A DNA stretch of 64,000 nt from Actinomycetes bacterium. GTDB taxonomy: Bacteria > Actinomycetota > Acidimicrobiia > Acidimicrobiales > RAAP-2. The stretch covers positions 1 to 64,000 of the forward strand of contig JAJYYG010000070.1 in NCBI GenBank assembly GCA_021801235.1, given 5' to 3'. This document shows, piece after piece, positions 45,020-54,203 of this stretch. Below the pieces are notes generated by a model that worked only from the letters and a program-made list of their open reading frames with translations, did not search any database and was not told the DNA's origin. Within the stretch, counting starts at the first letter, position 1. Each line of letters begins with the position of its first letter. The translations under genes and the position numbers were made by a program.

Positions 45020-46387
45020 ATGGTGCATCGGCCGGAGGTCGCAGGGCGGTTGCGGATCGGAGGTCCGCGCGGATGGTCCGTGGCGGCCACCGTGCTCGGG
45101 ATGGTCGCCGGGATGGTCGTCCCCGCGGTCTTCGGTGCCGGTCCGGTCGGGGCCTCGGCCGTCGGCGCCCGCCCGCTTCCCACGCCGGCGGCGGTCCTGG
45201 CCCGTGCCGCATGGCCGGTGCCCGACGGGTCCGCGCCCAGCTCCGGACGGACGCCGTCCGGGGAGCCCCGTCCCCACGCGGTGACTGCGTCCTGTACCTT
45301 CAACGGGCAGTCCACCCTGGTCCCGAACGTCAGCCCCGGGTCGACGGTGGCCATCGCCTGCACGGGATGGGCCCCGGGCGACACCGTCTACGCCGCCGAA
45401 GTGAGCCCGCTGTTCTTCAGCTCGGGTTCGGCCAACGACGTCGACCCCAATGTGGCCACCTTCACCGCCAACGGTGCCGGGCAGCTCGACGGGACGTTCT
45501 CCGTCCCCGATCCGTTCGCCGCCCCTGATCCCGCGGCCGTCTGCCCTCCGACCGCGTCCCAGGTGGCGCAGGGCTACCTCCGGTGCTCGTTGGTGCTGGG
45601 CGACGCGAGCGGGACGAACCTCGCCCTGGTCGCCCTCAACTACGCCCCGGCACCGGTAGCCGTCGGCATCGCCTCGACGCCCGACGGCGGCGGCTACTGG
45701 GTGGCGTGGTCGAACGGCGCGGTCACCCCCCACGGCGACGCCCAGGACTACGGGAACGCGTCGGGCCTCAACCTGGTCGCCCCCATCAGCCACATCGTCG
45801 GGACCACCGACGGGCGCGGCTACTGGCTGGTCGCAGCCGACGGCGGCACGTTCGCCTTCGGGGATGCCGGGTTCTACGGCTCGATGGGGGGGATGGCCCT
45901 CAACGCCCCGGTGGTGGACCTCGCACCCACCCGGGACGGCAAGGGCTACTGGCTGGTGGCCAGCGACGGCGGCATCTTCGCCTTCGGGGATGCCGTCTTC
46001 CACGGCTCGATGGGGGGTAGGCCCCTGAACCAGCCGGTTGTCGGCATCGCTGCGGACCTGGCGACCGGGGGCTACTGGCTGGTGGCCAGCGACGGCGGGA
46101 TCTTCGCCATCGACGCCCCGTTCTTCGGCTCGACCGGGTCGATCCGCCTGAACCGGCCGGTCAACGGCATGGCGGCGACCGCCACCAGCGGCGGCTACTG
46201 GTTCGTGGCCTCTGACGGCGGCATCTTCGCCTTCGGCGATGCGGCGTTCCACGGGTCGCTGGGGAACCTGACGCTCAACAAGCCCATCGTGGGGATGTCC
46301 GCGGACCTGGCGACCGGCGGGTACTGGCTGGTCGGTGGCGACGGAGGCGTCTTCGCGGTGGACGCCCCGTTCTTCGGCGCGGGCTGA
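45020..46387 (+). CDS. Secreted protein with GYWLV-DGGxFAFGDA repeats
   Basis: N-terminal hydrophobic signal; C-terminal half of repeated GYWLVASDGGIFAFGDAVFHGSMGGRPLNQPVVGIAAD units, same family as the end of 26387..29962. Confidence 0.88.
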   Translation: MVHRPEVAGRLRIGGPRGWSVAATVLGMVAGMVVPAVFGAGPVGASAVGARPLPTPAAVLARAAWPVPDGSAPSSGRTPSGEPRPHAVTASCTFNGQSTLVPNVSPGSTVAIACTGWAPGDTVYAAEVSPLFFSSGSANDVDPNVATFTANGAGQLDGTFSVPDPFAAPDPAAVCPPTASQVAQGYLRCSLVLGDASGTNLALVALNYAPAPVAVGIASTPDGGGYWVAWSNGAVTPHGDAQDYGNASGLNLVAPISHIVGTTDGRGYWLVAADGGTFAFGDAGFYGSMGGMALNAPVVDLAPTRDGKGYWLVASDGGIFAFGDAVFHGSMGGRPLNQPVVGIAADLATGGYWLVASDGGIFAIDAPFFGSTGSIRLNRPVNGMAATATSGGYWFVASDGGIFAFGDAAFHGSLGNLTLNKPIVGMSADLATGGYWLVGGDGGVFAVDAPFFGAG

Positions 46388-46474
46388 CCGGGCACCCGGT
46401 CGTCGGCGACCCCTCGCCGCGGCGAGGCGGCCCGCCATTCCCTCCCATCCCCTCCCGCGCTCTAGGCTCGCTCA

Positions 46475-47311
46475 ATGCCGCGCTCACGACTCCCGCTCGC
46501 CGGGAGGCGTGTGGTGGTGACCCGGGCGCGGACGCAGGCGTCGACGCTGGTGGACCGCCTGGTGGCGCTGGGCGCCGACGTGGTCGAGCTCCCGGTCATC
46601 GCCATCGGGACCCCCGCCGATGGAGGGGAGGCACTGGGGGAACGCGCCCGCCGGGCCGCGGGCGGGGAGTACGAATGGGTGGTGTTCACCTCGGCCAACG
46701 CGGTGGACCCGTTCTTCGATGCCTTCGACGCGGCGGCCGGCACGGCCGGTGCTCCCCTGTCGGTGCCCCGTTGGGCGGCCGTCGGCCCGGCCACGGCGCG
46801 GGCCCTGGCCGGACGCGGCCGCCCGGCCGACCTGGTGCCGTCCTCCGCGGTGGCCGAGGCGCTGGCCGACGAGTTCCCCGCAGCAGGCGCGTCGGCGCGC
46901 CCGGTGTTGTTCCCCAGGGCCGAGACGGTGCGTGACGTGCTCGCCCGCGGGCTGCGGGCGAAGGGCTGGGTGGTCGACGAGGTGGTCGCCTACCGCACGG
47001 TCGGGTCCGAGCCGACCCCGGAGGCGCTGGCGGAAGCCCGCACCGCCGAGGCCATCGCCTTCACCTCCACGTCGACGGTGGAGCGGACGGTCGGGCTCCT
47101 CGGCGCCGACGGGCTCCCCCCTGTGGTGGTCACCATCGGACCGGTCACGTCCGCGGCGGTGCGCGGCGCCGGGTCCCATGTCGACCGCGAGGCGGGTGTG
47201 CACGACGTGGCGGGCCTGGTCGACGCGGTGGTGGCGGCGGTGGCCGACCGTCGCGGCGCGACCGACCGTGGACGGCGGCGGCAGCAGCGGGAGCACCAGC
47301 AGGAGCCGTGA
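46475..47311 (+). CDS. hemD: Uroporphyrinogen-III synthase
   Basis: LAGRRVVVTRARTQASTLVDRLVALGADVVELPVIAI, WVVFTSANAV, AIAFTSTSTVERTVGLLG, VVTIGPVTSAAVRGAG. Confidence 0.9.
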   Translation: MPRSRLPLAGRRVVVTRARTQASTLVDRLVALGADVVELPVIAIGTPADGGEALGERARRAAGGEYEWVVFTSANAVDPFFDAFDAAAGTAGAPLSVPRWAAVGPATARALAGRGRPADLVPSSAVAEALADEFPAAGASARPVLFPRAETVRDVLARGLRAKGWVVDEVVAYRTVGSEPTPEALAEARTAEAIAFTSTSTVERTVGLLGADGLPPVVVTIGPVTSAAVRGAGSHVDREAGVHDVAGLVDAVVAAVADRRGATDRGRRRQQREHQQEP

Positions 47312-49128
47312 CGCCCCCCGTCGACGGCAGGCGGCCGCCGCACACCCCGCCGCCACGGGGGCAGGGCCGTGACGCCCTCCCGCGGACCGGCACGGGGATC
47401 CGCAGCGGCGGGGGAGGGGACACCACATCGGCGGACACCGCCCCGGGAGACAGTCCCTCGGAAGACGGTGCGGGAGCTCCGGTACCACCGGCGACCGGGG
47501 ACTCCCGCGGCGCCGGGGTACGCGCCCGTTGGCGCTCGTTGGCGGCCCGCGGGATGCGGCCGTTCTGGGTGGCCACCGTGGTGGTGCTGGGGGTGCAGGT
47601 GGCCGGCCTCCTCGCCTACAGCGCCTTCCTCTACCACCGGTTCGACCTGACCGACGACTTCGGCACGTACGCCCAGGCCTGGTGGCTCATCGGGCACGGC
47701 CATCTCAACCCGGTCGACACCATCCAGTCGCCTCCCTACCCGTTCTGGCAGAGCCACTTCGAGCTGGCGATGTGGCCGATCGCCCTGGTCGGCCGGCTGT
47801 GGCCCTCCTCCCTCCAGCTCGTGTGGCTCCAGGACGTCGCCGTCGTGGCCACGGAGGCGACCGCCCTGGTCTGGGCGGCCCGCGTCATCGAGGAGCGGAT
47901 GGAAAGCCGCCGTTCGCTCGCGGGCGTGGCCGCCCTGGTGGCGCTGGTGTGGAACCCCTGGTGGTACCAGGTGGCGTCGTTCGACGTGCACTTCGAGGTC
48001 CTCGGGCTGCCGTTCGTGGTCTGGTCCGCCTACGCGCTGTGGCGGGGCCGTCCCCGGGTGGCCCTGGTCGCCGGAGCGGTGGCCCTGCTCTTCGGGGACG
48101 TGGTGACCGTGATCGTGGCCTGCGTGGCGATCGCCGGGCTGGTGTCGCGCCGGGTCCGCAAGGACGGCGGGCTCCGCTGGCCGGTGGCGCTCGGGGCACT
48201 GGCGCTCGGGTGGTTGGCACTGATCGCGCTGGCGGGCGGAAACCGGGGTAGCGGCATCGTCACCAACTACGGGTACCTGGTGGGTGCCGGGCCGCGGGCG
48301 GGAAGCCTCTCCGTCCTGCGGGCGCTGGTGCTCCACCCCGCGCGTGCCCTGCAGCGGCTGTTCGACCGGCGGGCGGGCATGGGCAGGGTGGTGGCGTCCG
48401 GCGGACTGCTCGGGGTGGTGACGCCCTGGGGGTTCCTGGTGGCGCTCGGGGTGCTCGGTCCGGCCGCGCTCAACGCCAACCCGGCCTTCCTCACGCCGAC
48501 GATCGCGTTCCAGACCGTCGCCGTCGTCCCGTTCGTGTTCGTGGGAACGGTGATGGTGCTGCTGCGGGTCGCCCCTGGTCCTGACCGCCGTGCCCGGTTG
48601 CGGCACGGTCCTGACCGCCGTGCCCGGTTGCGGCACGGTCCTGACCGCCGTGCCCGGTTGCGGCACGGTCCTGAGACGGCGCGGCGTCGGCGGACCGCGC
48701 TGGCCGTCACCCTGGCACTGGGGGTGGCCGCCTTGAGCCTCGTCCAGAGCGTCCCGGTATACGCGTCGATCAGGGGCGACTGGTGGCGGGTCGACGCCGC
48801 CACCGCCGCGGCGCTGCGAACCGTTCTCCCGCTGGTGCCGCCGGACGCCGAGGTGGTCGCCTCGCAGGGCGTGATCGGCCGGTTCGCCGAGCGGCGTTCG
48901 GTCTACCCGTACCTGGCGGCGCCCCAGGCGTTCCCGGTGACTGAGCCGGAGGTCTACTTCGTCGTCGTCCCGGACCAGGGGATCGAATCCGTGCCACCGG
49001 CTTCGGCGCTGGCCGCGGTGTCCACCTTGACGTCCCGGGACCGTGCCCGGGTCGTCCTCGACCGTTCGGGCGTGTTCGTCGTCGCCTGGCACCCGCCGCC
49101 CGGCGTGCACGCGATCGTGCTGCCGTAG
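47308..49128 (+). CDS. DUF2079-type polytopic membrane protein
   Basis: YSAFLYHRFDLTDDFGTYAQAWWLIGHGHLNPVDTIQSPPYPFWQSHFELAMWPIALVGRLWPSSLQLVWLQDVAVVATE, WYQVASFDVHFEVLGLPFV. Confidence 0.85.
   Translation: MTPPVDGRRPPHTPPPRGQGRDALPRTGTGIRSGGGGDTTSADTAPGDSPSEDGAGAPVPPATGDSRGAGVRARWRSLAARGMRPFWVATVVVLGVQVAGLLAYSAFLYHRFDLTDDFGTYAQAWWLIGHGHLNPVDTIQSPPYPFWQSHFELAMWPIALVGRLWPSSLQLVWLQDVAVVATEATALVWAARVIEERMESRRSLAGVAALVALVWNPWWYQVASFDVHFEVLGLPFVVWSAYALWRGRPRVALVAGAVALLFGDVVTVIVACVAIAGLVSRRVRKDGGLRWPVALGALALGWLALIALAGGNRGSGIVTNYGYLVGAGPRAGSLSVLRALVLHPARALQRLFDRRAGMGRVVASGGLLGVVTPWGFLVALGVLGPAALNANPAFLTPTIAFQTVAVVPFVFVGTVMVLLRVAPGPDRRARLRHGPDRRARLRHGPDRRARLRHGPETARRRRTALAVTLALGVAALSLVQSVPVYASIRGDWWRVDAATAAALRTVLPLVPPDAEVVASQGVIGRFAERRSVYPYLAAPQAFPVTEPEVYFVVVPDQGIESVPPASALAAVSTLTSRDRARVVLDRSGVFVVAWHPPPGVHAIVLP
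48577..48674. repeat. 30-bp tandem repeat (GGTCCTGACCGCCGTGCCCGGTTGCGGCAC), 3 exact copies plus 8-bp partial, in frame
   Basis: Units 48577-48606, 48607-48636, 48637-48666; encodes (GPDRRARLRH)3. Confidence 0.96.
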
Positions 49129-49140
49129 GCTGAGGGGACC

Positions 49141-50157
49141 GTGTCGTCCGCCCCCCCGCCCCCGCGGCCCCTGACCAGGAGGCCCCGCCGCCTGCGCCGC
49201 ACGCCGGCGATGCGCCGTCTGGTGGCGGAGACGGTGCTCACCGTCGACGACCTGGTGGCGCCGCTGTTCGTGGCCGACGGGATCGCGGAGCCCCGGTCCG
49301 TGCCCTCGCTCCCGGGCGTGGTGCAGCACACGGTGGGCTCGCTGGTCGCCGAGGTGGAGCGTCTGGCCGGCCTGGGTGTGCCCGGGGTCATCCTCTTCGG
49401 GCTCCCCCGCCCGGAGGACAAGGACGCCGCGGGCACCCAGGCGTACGCTCCCGGCGGGATCACCCAGCGGGCCCTGGCCGCGGTTCGCGACCGGGTGGGG
49501 GAGTCCGTCGTCCTCATGGCCGACTGCTGCCTCGACGAGTTCACCTCCCACGGCCACTGCGGGATCGTCGACCCCCGGTCCGGGGAGGTCGACAACGACG
49601 CCACGCTTCCCCTCTACGGCGAGATCGCCGTGTCCCAGGCGCGTGCCGGGGCTGACGTGGTCGCACCCAGCGGGATGATGGACGGCCAGGTCGCTGCGAT
49701 CCGGAAGGCTCTGGACGGCGCCGGGCTCACGTCCGCGGCGGTGATGGCCTACGCCGCCAAGTACGCGTCCGCTCTGTACGGACCGTTCCGCGACGCCGCA
49801 CAGGTGTCGATCGCCGGAGGGGGGGACCGTCGCGCCTACCAGCAGGACGTGCGGAACCGCCGTGAGTCCCTGGTCGAGGTCCTCCTCGATGTCGACGAAG
49901 GTGCCGACGTCGTGATGGTGAAGCCGGCGCTCACCTCCCTCGACGTCATCGCCGACGTCCGGGCCGCGGTCGACATCCCGGTGGCCGCCTACCACGTGAG
50001 CGGCGAGTACGCCATGGTGCAGGCCGCTGCGGAGCGAGGGTGGATCGACGGTGACGCCGTGGCGGTCGAGCAGATCACCGCGGTCAAGAGGGCGGGGGCG
50101 GACCTGGTGCTCACCTACTTCGCAGGCCACCTGGCCGCACTGCTGGCGGATGGCTGA
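49141..50157 (+). CDS. hemB: Delta-aminolevulinic acid dehydratase
   Basis: RPRRLRRTPAMRRLVAETVLTVDDLVAPLFVADG, LMADCCLDEFTSHGHCGI, VAPSGMMDGQVAAIRKAL, VMVKPALTSLDVIADVR. Confidence 0.97.
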   Translation: MSSAPPPPRPLTRRPRRLRRTPAMRRLVAETVLTVDDLVAPLFVADGIAEPRSVPSLPGVVQHTVGSLVAEVERLAGLGVPGVILFGLPRPEDKDAAGTQAYAPGGITQRALAAVRDRVGESVVLMADCCLDEFTSHGHCGIVDPRSGEVDNDATLPLYGEIAVSQARAGADVVAPSGMMDGQVAAIRKALDGAGLTSAAVMAYAAKYASALYGPFRDAAQVSIAGGGDRRAYQQDVRNRRESLVEVLLDVDEGADVVMVKPALTSLDVIADVRAAVDIPVAAYHVSGEYAMVQAAAERGWIDGDAVAVEQITAVKRAGADLVLTYFAGHLAALLADG

Positions 50158-51484
50158 GCGCGACCGCTCCGAGCGGTGGTTCGAGCGGGCGGTCGCCGTC
50201 ATCCCGGGGGGTGTGAACTCCCCGGTCCGTTCGTTCCGCTCTGTCGGGGGGCATCCCTACTTCGTCGAGCGGGGCGAGGGCGCCTACGTCTGGGACGCCG
50301 ACGGGAACCGGCTGGTCGATTTCGTCCAGTCCTACGGAGCGTCCCTCCTCGGCCATGCGGACCCCGCCGTGGTGCGCGCGGTGGTCGAGGCGGCCGGGCG
50401 CGGGACGACCTACGGCGCGCCGACCCCTGGCGAGGTGCTGCTGGCCGAGGCCATCTGCGATCGAGTGCCCGGCTGCGAGCAGGTACGCCTGGTGTCGTCG
50501 GGGACCGAGGCGGCCATGAGTGCCATCCGGGTGGCCCGCGGCGCCACCGGACGGTCACGGATCGTGAAATTCGCCGGCTGCTACCACGGGCACTCCGACG
50601 GCCTGCTGGCCGGAGGCGGGAGCGGGGTGGCCACCCTCGGGTTGGCAGACTCGGCCGGCGTCCCCCCCGGAGCGGTGGCGGACACGCTGGTCGTCCCGTA
50701 CAACGTCGTCCCGGCGATCGGCGACGACGTGGCCTGCGTGATTGTCGAGCCGGTCGCCGCCAACATGGGGCTGGTCGCCCCGGTGGAGGAGTTCCTCCCC
50801 GGCCTCCGGCGGGCCTGTGACGAGAGCGGTGCGCTGTTGATCTTCGACGAGGTCATCACCGGGTTCCGGCTGGGACCGGCCGGGGCGTCGGGATGGTCCG
50901 GGGTGACGCCGGACCTGTGGTGCTTCGGCAAGGTGATCGGCGGCGGCCTCCCGGTCGGGGCGTTCGGCGGGCGGCGCGACGTGTTGGCGGTGCTTGCGCC
51001 TGAAGGGCCTGTGTACCAGGCCGGGACGCTCTCGGGCAATCCCCTGGCGACCGCGGCGGGACTCGCCGTCCTCGAAGCGATGGACCCCGACAGGTACCGC
51101 CGGCTGTCCGACCGGGTGGGCTCGTTCGCCGCCCGCCTGGAAGAGAGCCTCAACGACGGGCTCGGCCGGTCGGGCCGAGCCGGGCTGGTGGAGGCTCGCG
51201 TCCCCTCGGTGGGACCGCTCGTCGGTGTGTCCTTCGTCCCCGCCGGGTCCGACCCGATCGTGAACTTCGACGGAGCCACGCGCGCGGCCGCCACCGGGAG
51301 GTACGCACGGTTCTTCCGGGGGATGCTGGAGCGCGGGATCGCATTCGCCCCCGGGCCCTACGAAGCCGCGTTCCCTTCGGTCGCCCACAGCGACGCCGAC
51401 CTGGCGTGGACGGTGGAGGTTGCGGGGGAGGTGGCGGAGGGTATGGCGGCGGAGATTGCGGCGGAGGACGAGGCGGGCCGGTGA
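50150..51484 (+). CDS. hemL: Glutamate-1-semialdehyde 2,1-aminomutase
   Basis: VIPGGVNSPVRSFRSVGGHPYFVERGEGAYVWDADG, VSSGTEAAMSAIRVARGATGR, FDEVITGFR, GKVIGGGLPVGAFGGRRD. Confidence 0.97.
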   Translation: MAERDRSERWFERAVAVIPGGVNSPVRSFRSVGGHPYFVERGEGAYVWDADGNRLVDFVQSYGASLLGHADPAVVRAVVEAAGRGTTYGAPTPGEVLLAEAICDRVPGCEQVRLVSSGTEAAMSAIRVARGATGRSRIVKFAGCYHGHSDGLLAGGGSGVATLGLADSAGVPPGAVADTLVVPYNVVPAIGDDVACVIVEPVAANMGLVAPVEEFLPGLRRACDESGALLIFDEVITGFRLGPAGASGWSGVTPDLWCFGKVIGGGLPVGAFGGRRDVLAVLAPEGPVYQAGTLSGNPLATAAGLAVLEAMDPDRYRRLSDRVGSFAARLEESLNDGLGRSGRAGLVEARVPSVGPLVGVSFVPAGSDPIVNFDGATRAAATGRYARFFRGMLERGIAFAPGPYEAAFPSVAHSDADLAWTVEVAGEVAEGMAAEIAAEDEAGR

Positions 51485-52458
51485 CCGCTACCGACCCGTC
51501 CGGTGGGCCGGCCCCCGGAGCGGTCCCTGGCGCGTCCGACCGGGCCGTCGCACCGCCCGTCGGACCCCCACCGCTGCCGTCCGGGTTCGGGGGGATCACC
51601 CCTGAAGCCGGTCGCCCGTGGCTCCGCCGCCGTAGACGGTGGTCGTTGCTGGCCGGGGCGTTGGTGTTCTTGAGCGGCAGCGTTGCGCTGGCGGTGGCGC
51701 TCTCCCACCCCGACCGGTCCTCCCGGATGGCCGCACCGTCGGCGGCCACCGTGGCGCCCGACCAGCAGCTGGCCCAGGGACTGCTCCTGACCCAGAGCGA
51801 CCTCCCGGCGGGCTGGCAGCCCGGGACCGGCGGCGCTCCGGCGGGCCAGTCGGCGCACAACGCCCAGTTGGGGATCGAGCTGACCTTCACACAGTGCATG
51901 GGGATCGACCAGAGCCAGGCCAGCGTGCTCCTCGGGGGCCAGGCCACCGACCAGACCGCGCAGGCGGTGTCGCCGGTGTTCGTCGGCCCGACCGCACCCG
52001 GGGGGGAGGCGGGAAGTCCCGCAGCCGGCACCGTCCTCGAGCTCCAGACCGTGGCAGCGGTGGTCCGTACCCAGGCTGACGCGCAGGGTGATCTCGCCCT
52101 GTTCGGGTTGCCCCGCTACCCGTCGTGCCTCGCCGCCCTCTCCGCCGCCGAGCTGCAGCTCGGGATCGACCAGGCATCCGGAGGCACCGCCCTTCCGGGA
52201 TCCGCCACGGCAGCGGTGGTGCCGTTGTCGGCGCCGGCCGGCACGACCGTGCTCGGGATCGCCATGTCGTTCACCGTGATGGACGCCGGGAGCACCGTCC
52301 CGGTGGTGATGGACCAGGTGGTCGTGGGCCATGACCGGGTCGAGGCGCAACTTCAGGCGTTCGCCATCGGGAGCCCGTTCCCGTCCGGCGTCCTCGCCTC
52401 CTCGATCGCCAGGTTCGAGAGCCTCGTCACCGCGCCGGGCGGGCCGATCGCCGTATGA
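51481..52458 (+). CDS. Membrane-anchored extracellular protein, paralogue of 52667..54148
   Basis: Single TM after a basic cluster (PWLRRRRRWSLLAGALVFLSGSVALAVAL); LLLTQSDLPAGW...FTQCMGIDQSQASVLLGG...AVSPVF...YPSCLAAL. Confidence 0.7.
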   Translation: MTATDPSGGPAPGAVPGASDRAVAPPVGPPPLPSGFGGITPEAGRPWLRRRRRWSLLAGALVFLSGSVALAVALSHPDRSSRMAAPSAATVAPDQQLAQGLLLTQSDLPAGWQPGTGGAPAGQSAHNAQLGIELTFTQCMGIDQSQASVLLGGQATDQTAQAVSPVFVGPTAPGGEAGSPAAGTVLELQTVAAVVRTQADAQGDLALFGLPRYPSCLAALSAAELQLGIDQASGGTALPGSATAAVVPLSAPAGTTVLGIAMSFTVMDAGSTVPVVMDQVVVGHDRVEAQLQAFAIGSPFPSGVLASSIARFESLVTAPGGPIAV

Positions 52459-52666
52459 GCGGCGACCGCCGTCGGCTGGACGCCGGGGCCGTCCTGTCGG
52501 ACCTTCGGTCCCTCATCCCTGCCTCCTGCGGCAGTATGGTCGTCCAACGCCGGTCGGGGGCCCCGCACCAGCCGCCCGGCCGGGTCCGACAGGTGACGGT
52601 CAGGATCCCCGGTGGTGGGATGGGGCAGGCGACCCCTCCGGGTCGGAGGACGAGAAGGAGACGCAC

Positions 52667-54148
52667 ATGACGATCGGAGCGATGGACCTGCCTCCCGAGG
52701 GGATGCTGCTCGGCGGGGTGGCGCTGGCGGGCGACCCGGAGCGCGGCACCGCCACCACCGAAGGCCTGAGCCTCCTGTTCACCGCGGACGGGATCACCGT
52801 GCAGGGTCCGCCCCCCCAGGCCGATCGGCTCCTCCCTTGGGCGGGGCTGGACTCGGCGACCTGTCACGACCAGGTGCAGCTTCCCAACGGCGCGATGGCG
52901 GCGGTCCTGGTGCTCACGTCCGGCAGCCAGGCCATCCGATTCCTGCTCTCGTCGGAGAACGTCTCGCCGGGCCAGGCCGCCTACCTCGACCAGGCGCTGC
53001 CCGCGTGGCTGGCCCACTACCGGGGCACCCCCGCGCCCGCCGGACCGGAGACCGCATCAGCCGGTGCAGCCGCAGCAGCCGCAGCAGCCGGTGCCGCCGG
53101 ACCGGAGACGGCCGCGGCCGCCCCCGTCGGTGCCGGTACCCCTCCCCCCGGGGCCGTTTCCCCCGGACCGCCGACCCAGCCCATTGGGCCGACGCCGCCC
53201 CCGCCGACCCAGCCCATTGGGGCGACGCCGCCCCCGCCGACCGGCCCCGAGATCGACCCGGTCACCGGGGCGGCGCAGTGGTTGGATCCTGCGGGCGCCG
53301 TCGGGGCGCCGGCCCCCGGGTCCGAGCCGCTCTCACCGCTGCCCGCCGAGGGGGAGCAGAAGAAGCCGGACAACCGCCGTACCCTGATCCTGCTCGTCGT
53401 GCTGATTGTCGTGGTGGTCGGGGCCGGAATCTTCTTCCTCGTCCACCGGAGCTCCACCACGACCGCTCCGCCGGCCACCACGGTCACCCCACCCACCTCC
53501 GGGGTGGCGGCGGACCATGCCCTGGCGGTGAGCATCAACCTGCGCCTGGCCGACCTCCCACCCGGGTGGACGGTGGCGCGTCCCACCTCGACATCCACCC
53601 CGACGTCGCCTTCCGCCCGAACAGCCCAGACCCAGGCGGTTGCGGCCTTCGCCGGCTGCCTCGGGATGCCGGTGCCCACGATCTCGCAGCTCTTCGGCGA
53701 CACCCCGCAGGCCGACGTCGTCGCCTCGGCCAGCTCGCCGGTGTTCCAGAGCCCGACGGACCCGAACATCCAGATGCAGTCGAGCACCAACGTGGTGCGG
53801 ACCCCTGCCGATGCCGTCGCCGACGCCGCTCCGTTCACCAAGCCGAACTTCGTGCCGTGCTTCCAGGCGTTCGAGACGGCCGCCGCCTCCGCCTCCGCCC
53901 CGGGCACGACCGCCCAGGTGACCGCGGTGCCGCTGGCGCCACCGACCGGTGGCCAGGCGTTCGGCTACCTGACGACCCTCACCATCCCCGGCCAGGGGAC
54001 AGCGGTCGTGGGGAGTGCCTTCATCATCGGGGGACGGATCGAGGCGACGCTCCAGCCGTCGACCAACGGGCCGGCTGTGCCCTCCGCCGCCTTCAGCTCC
54101 GCCTACGACGCCATGATCACCCGGATCTCGGCCGCCTCCAACCGATAG
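52667..54148 (+). CDS. Membrane protein with cytosolic domain, Pro/Ala linker, TM and extracellular paralogous domain
   Basis: N-domain, PTQPIGPTPPP repeats, TM TLILLVVLIVVVVGAGIFFLV; LRLADLPPGWTV...FAGCLGMPVPTISQLFGD...SASSPVF...FVPCFQAF. Confidence 0.7.
   Translation: MTIGAMDLPPEGMLLGGVALAGDPERGTATTEGLSLLFTADGITVQGPPPQADRLLPWAGLDSATCHDQVQLPNGAMAAVLVLTSGSQAIRFLLSSENVSPGQAAYLDQALPAWLAHYRGTPAPAGPETASAGAAAAAAAAGAAGPETAAAAPVGAGTPPPGAVSPGPPTQPIGPTPPPPTQPIGATPPPPTGPEIDPVTGAAQWLDPAGAVGAPAPGSEPLSPLPAEGEQKKPDNRRTLILLVVLIVVVVGAGIFFLVHRSSTTTAPPATTVTPPTSGVAADHALAVSINLRLADLPPGWTVARPTSTSTPTSPSARTAQTQAVAAFAGCLGMPVPTISQLFGDTPQADVVASASSPVFQSPTDPNIQMQSSTNVVRTPADAVADAAPFTKPNFVPCFQAFETAAASASAPGTTAQVTAVPLAPPTGGQAFGYLTTLTIPGQGTAVVGSAFIIGGRIEATLQPSTNGPAVPSAAFSSAYDAMITRISAASNR
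53171..53236. repeat. 33-bp tandem repeat, 2 copies plus partial
   Basis: CCGACCCAGCCCATTGGGsCGACGCCGCCCCCG at 53171-53203 and 53204-53236; encodes PTQPIG(P/A)TPPP. Confidence 0.9.
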
Positions 54149-54203
54149 GGGAGGGTTCGGGGACGAGCGTCTCCCCGGCCCCGACAGCTCGGACGGCCTG
54201 GAT

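Noticed and set aside
48577-48674. Possible mini-CRISPR (30-bp repeats)
   Set aside because: Repeats are directly contiguous with no spacers, in frame in a coding gene, and no cas genes are present.
46990-50202. 1070-aa minus-strand ORF
   Set aside because: Antisense to hemD, DUF2079 and hemB genes; apparent VRTVPQPGTA repeat is the antisense reading of the 30-bp repeat.
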